From Gammaproteobacteria bacterium (GTDB taxonomy: Bacteria; Pseudomonadota; Gammaproteobacteria; Thiomicrospirales; Thiomicrospiraceae): a DNA stretch of 6,690 nucleotides. Position 1 is the first letter of the stretch. Each line of letters begins with the position of its first letter. Location of the stretch: positions 1-6,690 of the forward strand of contig JAADDM010000119.1 in assembly GCA_013153955.1 (NCBI GenBank), written 5' to 3'. Below, piece by piece: positions 5,934-6,690 of the stretch. Under the pieces are notes generated by a model, which searched no databases, had not been told where the DNA came from, and saw nothing but the letters and a program-made list of their open reading frames with translations. The position numbers were made by a program, and so were the translations under genes.

Positions 5934-5949
5934 TGGCATCTGTGTTGCT
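5934..5949 (+). promoter_or_regulatory. Sigma-54 (RpoN) promoter for the flgB operon
   Basis: TGGCATCTGTGTTGCT matches the -24/-12 consensus TGGCACG-N4-TTGCW, with the invariant GG and GC separated by exactly ten bases; only two consensus positions (C6, G7) differ. Transcription should start near 5960, about 90 bases before the flgB ATG. In Vibrio and Pseudomonas the flgB operon is a sigma-54 dependent class III unit, which agrees. Confidence 0.88.
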
Positions 5950-5969
5950 TTGGTTTACTGAAACAGTGA

Positions 5970-6000
5970 GGTGTTGTCAGGAAGCTGGCGGACAAACACC
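5970..6000 (+). other. Hairpin in the flgB leader
   Basis: GGTGTTGTC (5970-5978) pairs with GACAAACACC (5991-6000) with one bulged base, around a 12-base loop that contains AGGAAG. It lies about ten bases after the predicted sigma-54 start and about 50 bases before the flgB ATG. No U-tract follows, so it is not an intrinsic terminator; it may stabilise the mRNA, affect translation, or be an inverted binding site in DNA. Confidence 0.5.
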
Positions 6001-6050
6001 CAAAGGGCTAGGTATTTAATGGCCATCTAAAAGCAGAAAAGGAATCCTTC

Positions 6051-6449
6051 ATGTCTAATTCATTCTTTGGCATCCATGAAAGTGCTTTGCAGATTAGAGA
6101 GCAAAGAGCAGAAGTGCTTGCAACCAATCTAGCCAATGCAGACACGCCTAATTTTAAAGCGCGTGATATTGATTTTAGAGCTGCACTTAATGATGCTTCA
6201 GAAGACTTGAAGCCGACGACTGCTATGTCAAAAACCCACGCCCACCACCTAGAAGGTAGCACGGGGTTTGGCAGTACCGATGCGTATTTAAAATATCGTC
6301 AGCCGACCCAGCCCTCTTTGGATGGTAATACGGTCGAAACGCATATCGAAAAAGCCCAGTTTATGGAAAATGGTTTGCAGCAGACTGCAACGCTTGAGTT
6401 TATTAACGGCAAAATAATGGGGCTTCGTGGCGCTATTCGCGGCGAGTAG
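6051..6449 (+). CDS. flgB: FlgB, flagellar proximal rod protein
   Basis: FlgB forms the base of the rod, next to FliE and the MS ring, and is exported by the flagellar type III system without a cleaved signal peptide. The 132-residue protein has normal length. The rod/hook family motif is at N26-D39 (NLANADTPNFKARD). A conserved PSLDGNTVETHIE block follows at 88-100, then the C-terminal helix that packs with its N-terminal partner (about 100-130). The ATG has a good ribosome binding site (AAGGA, seven-base spacing). It is the first gene of the rod-hook operon, with flgC starting 21 bases after its stop. Confidence 0.98.
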   Translation: MSNSFFGIHESALQIREQRAEVLATNLANADTPNFKARDIDFRAALNDASEDLKPTTAMSKTHAHHLEGSTGFGSTDAYLKYRQPTQPSLDGNTVETHIEKAQFMENGLQQTATLEFINGKIMGLRGAIRGE

Positions 6450-6470
6450 TCTGGGTTGAGAGGTTGAATT

Positions 6471-6690
6471 ATGTCAATGTTTAATATTTTAGATATCTCC
6501 GCTTCGGGGATGCATGCACAAACGGTGCGTTTAAATACCACGGCTTCCAACATGGCTAATGTCGATAGCATCAGTTCAAATGCTGAAGATACCTACCGAT
6601 CAAAGCAGCCAGTCTTCCAAACTATTTTAGAGGGCAGTGCTTCAGAGCCTCGCGGCGGGGTCAGAGTAAAAGAGATTGTTGAGAGTCAAG
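6471..6690 (+). CDS. flgC: FlgC, flagellar proximal rod protein (5' part, continues beyond window)
   Basis: The ATG at 6471, preceded by GAGAGG seven bases upstream, opens a frame that stays open to the window edge (73 complete codons of a family that is usually around 140-150 residues). The start MSMFNILDISASGMHAQTVR and the following TTASNMANVDS are the N-terminal helix and rod-family motif of FlgC; a later segment reads YRSKQPVFQTIL and GGVRVKEIVE. FlgC builds the rod with FlgB, FlgF and FlgG. It is co-transcribed with flgB, and flgD would be expected next, outside the window. Confidence 0.97.
   Translation, partial: MSMFNILDISASGMHAQTVRLNTTASNMANVDSISSNAEDTYRSKQPVFQTILEGSASEPRGGVRVKEIVESQ

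Larger units (their letters stand above)
5680..6050 (+). promoter_or_regulatory. flgT-flgB intergenic control region (371 bases without a gene)
   Basis: No coding sequence is supported here. In order it holds the flgT terminator, an unremarkable stretch of about 100 bases (5752-5857), a sigma-28-like promoter (5858-5884), an AT-rich segment (about 5885-5933) that could carry activator or IHF sites, a sigma-54 promoter (5934-5949), a leader hairpin (5970-6000) and the flgB ribosome binding site AAGGA (6039-6043), seven bases before the ATG. Confidence 0.8.

Noticed and set aside
6299..6571. Minus-strand open frame across flgB and flgC.
   Set aside because: It is the antisense shadow of two well-defined rod genes.
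1..6690. CRISPR arrays, tRNA or rRNA genes, insertion sequences and prophage genes.
   Set aside because: No direct-repeat array, RNA gene or transposase was seen; every sizeable coding stretch fits the flagellar cluster.

Overview
This window is a stretch of a flagellar gene cluster from a gammaproteobacterium, probably a marine one with a Vibrio-like polar flagellar motor. Three things point there. FlgP and FlgT homologues, which build the extra H-ring of Vibrio-type motors, lie beside flgA-flgM-flgN, cheV and flgB-flgC. A sigma-54 type promoter precedes flgB. Base composition is moderate and slightly AT-rich throughout. Genus cannot be fixed from sequence alone.

Layout: (1) 1-616, plus strand: the 3' end of an LPP20/FlgP-type lipoprotein gene, then a small unrecognised secreted, basic, coiled-coil protein. 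(2) About 658-708: a long, apparently bidirectional terminator between convergent units. (3) 723-3159, minus strand, read from right to left: flgA (P-ring chaperone), flgM (anti-sigma-28), flgN (export chaperone) and a PilZ-domain gene with an unusual helical insertion, probably one flgA-flgM-flgN-pilZ unit with an extra internal promoter before flgM. (4) 3160-3355: divergent intergenic region. (5) 3356-5679, plus strand: cheV, then a flgT homologue with a GTG start, closed by a second intrinsic terminator. (6) 5680-6050: a 371-base regulatory region with a good sigma-28-like promoter, a well-matched sigma-54 promoter and a leader hairpin. (7) 6051-6690: flgB and the 5' part of flgC, the start of the rod-hook operon, cut by the window edge.

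The genes serve successive steps of flagellum building and control. FlgP and FlgT form or support the outer-membrane-proximal H-ring. FlgA assists P-ring formation. FlgB and FlgC form the proximal rod. FlgN delivers hook-associated proteins. FlgM times late gene expression by holding sigma-28. CheV couples receptors to the chemotaxis kinase, and the PilZ protein probably senses cyclic di-GMP.

Most of the window is a recognisable flagellar locus and no wholly new system is evident. The points most worth following are the tandem sigma-28/sigma-54 promoters before flgB, the PilZ insertion, the small secreted protein after flgP, the symmetric site at the flgM promoter, and flgT occupying the slot between cheV and flgB where cheR often sits.
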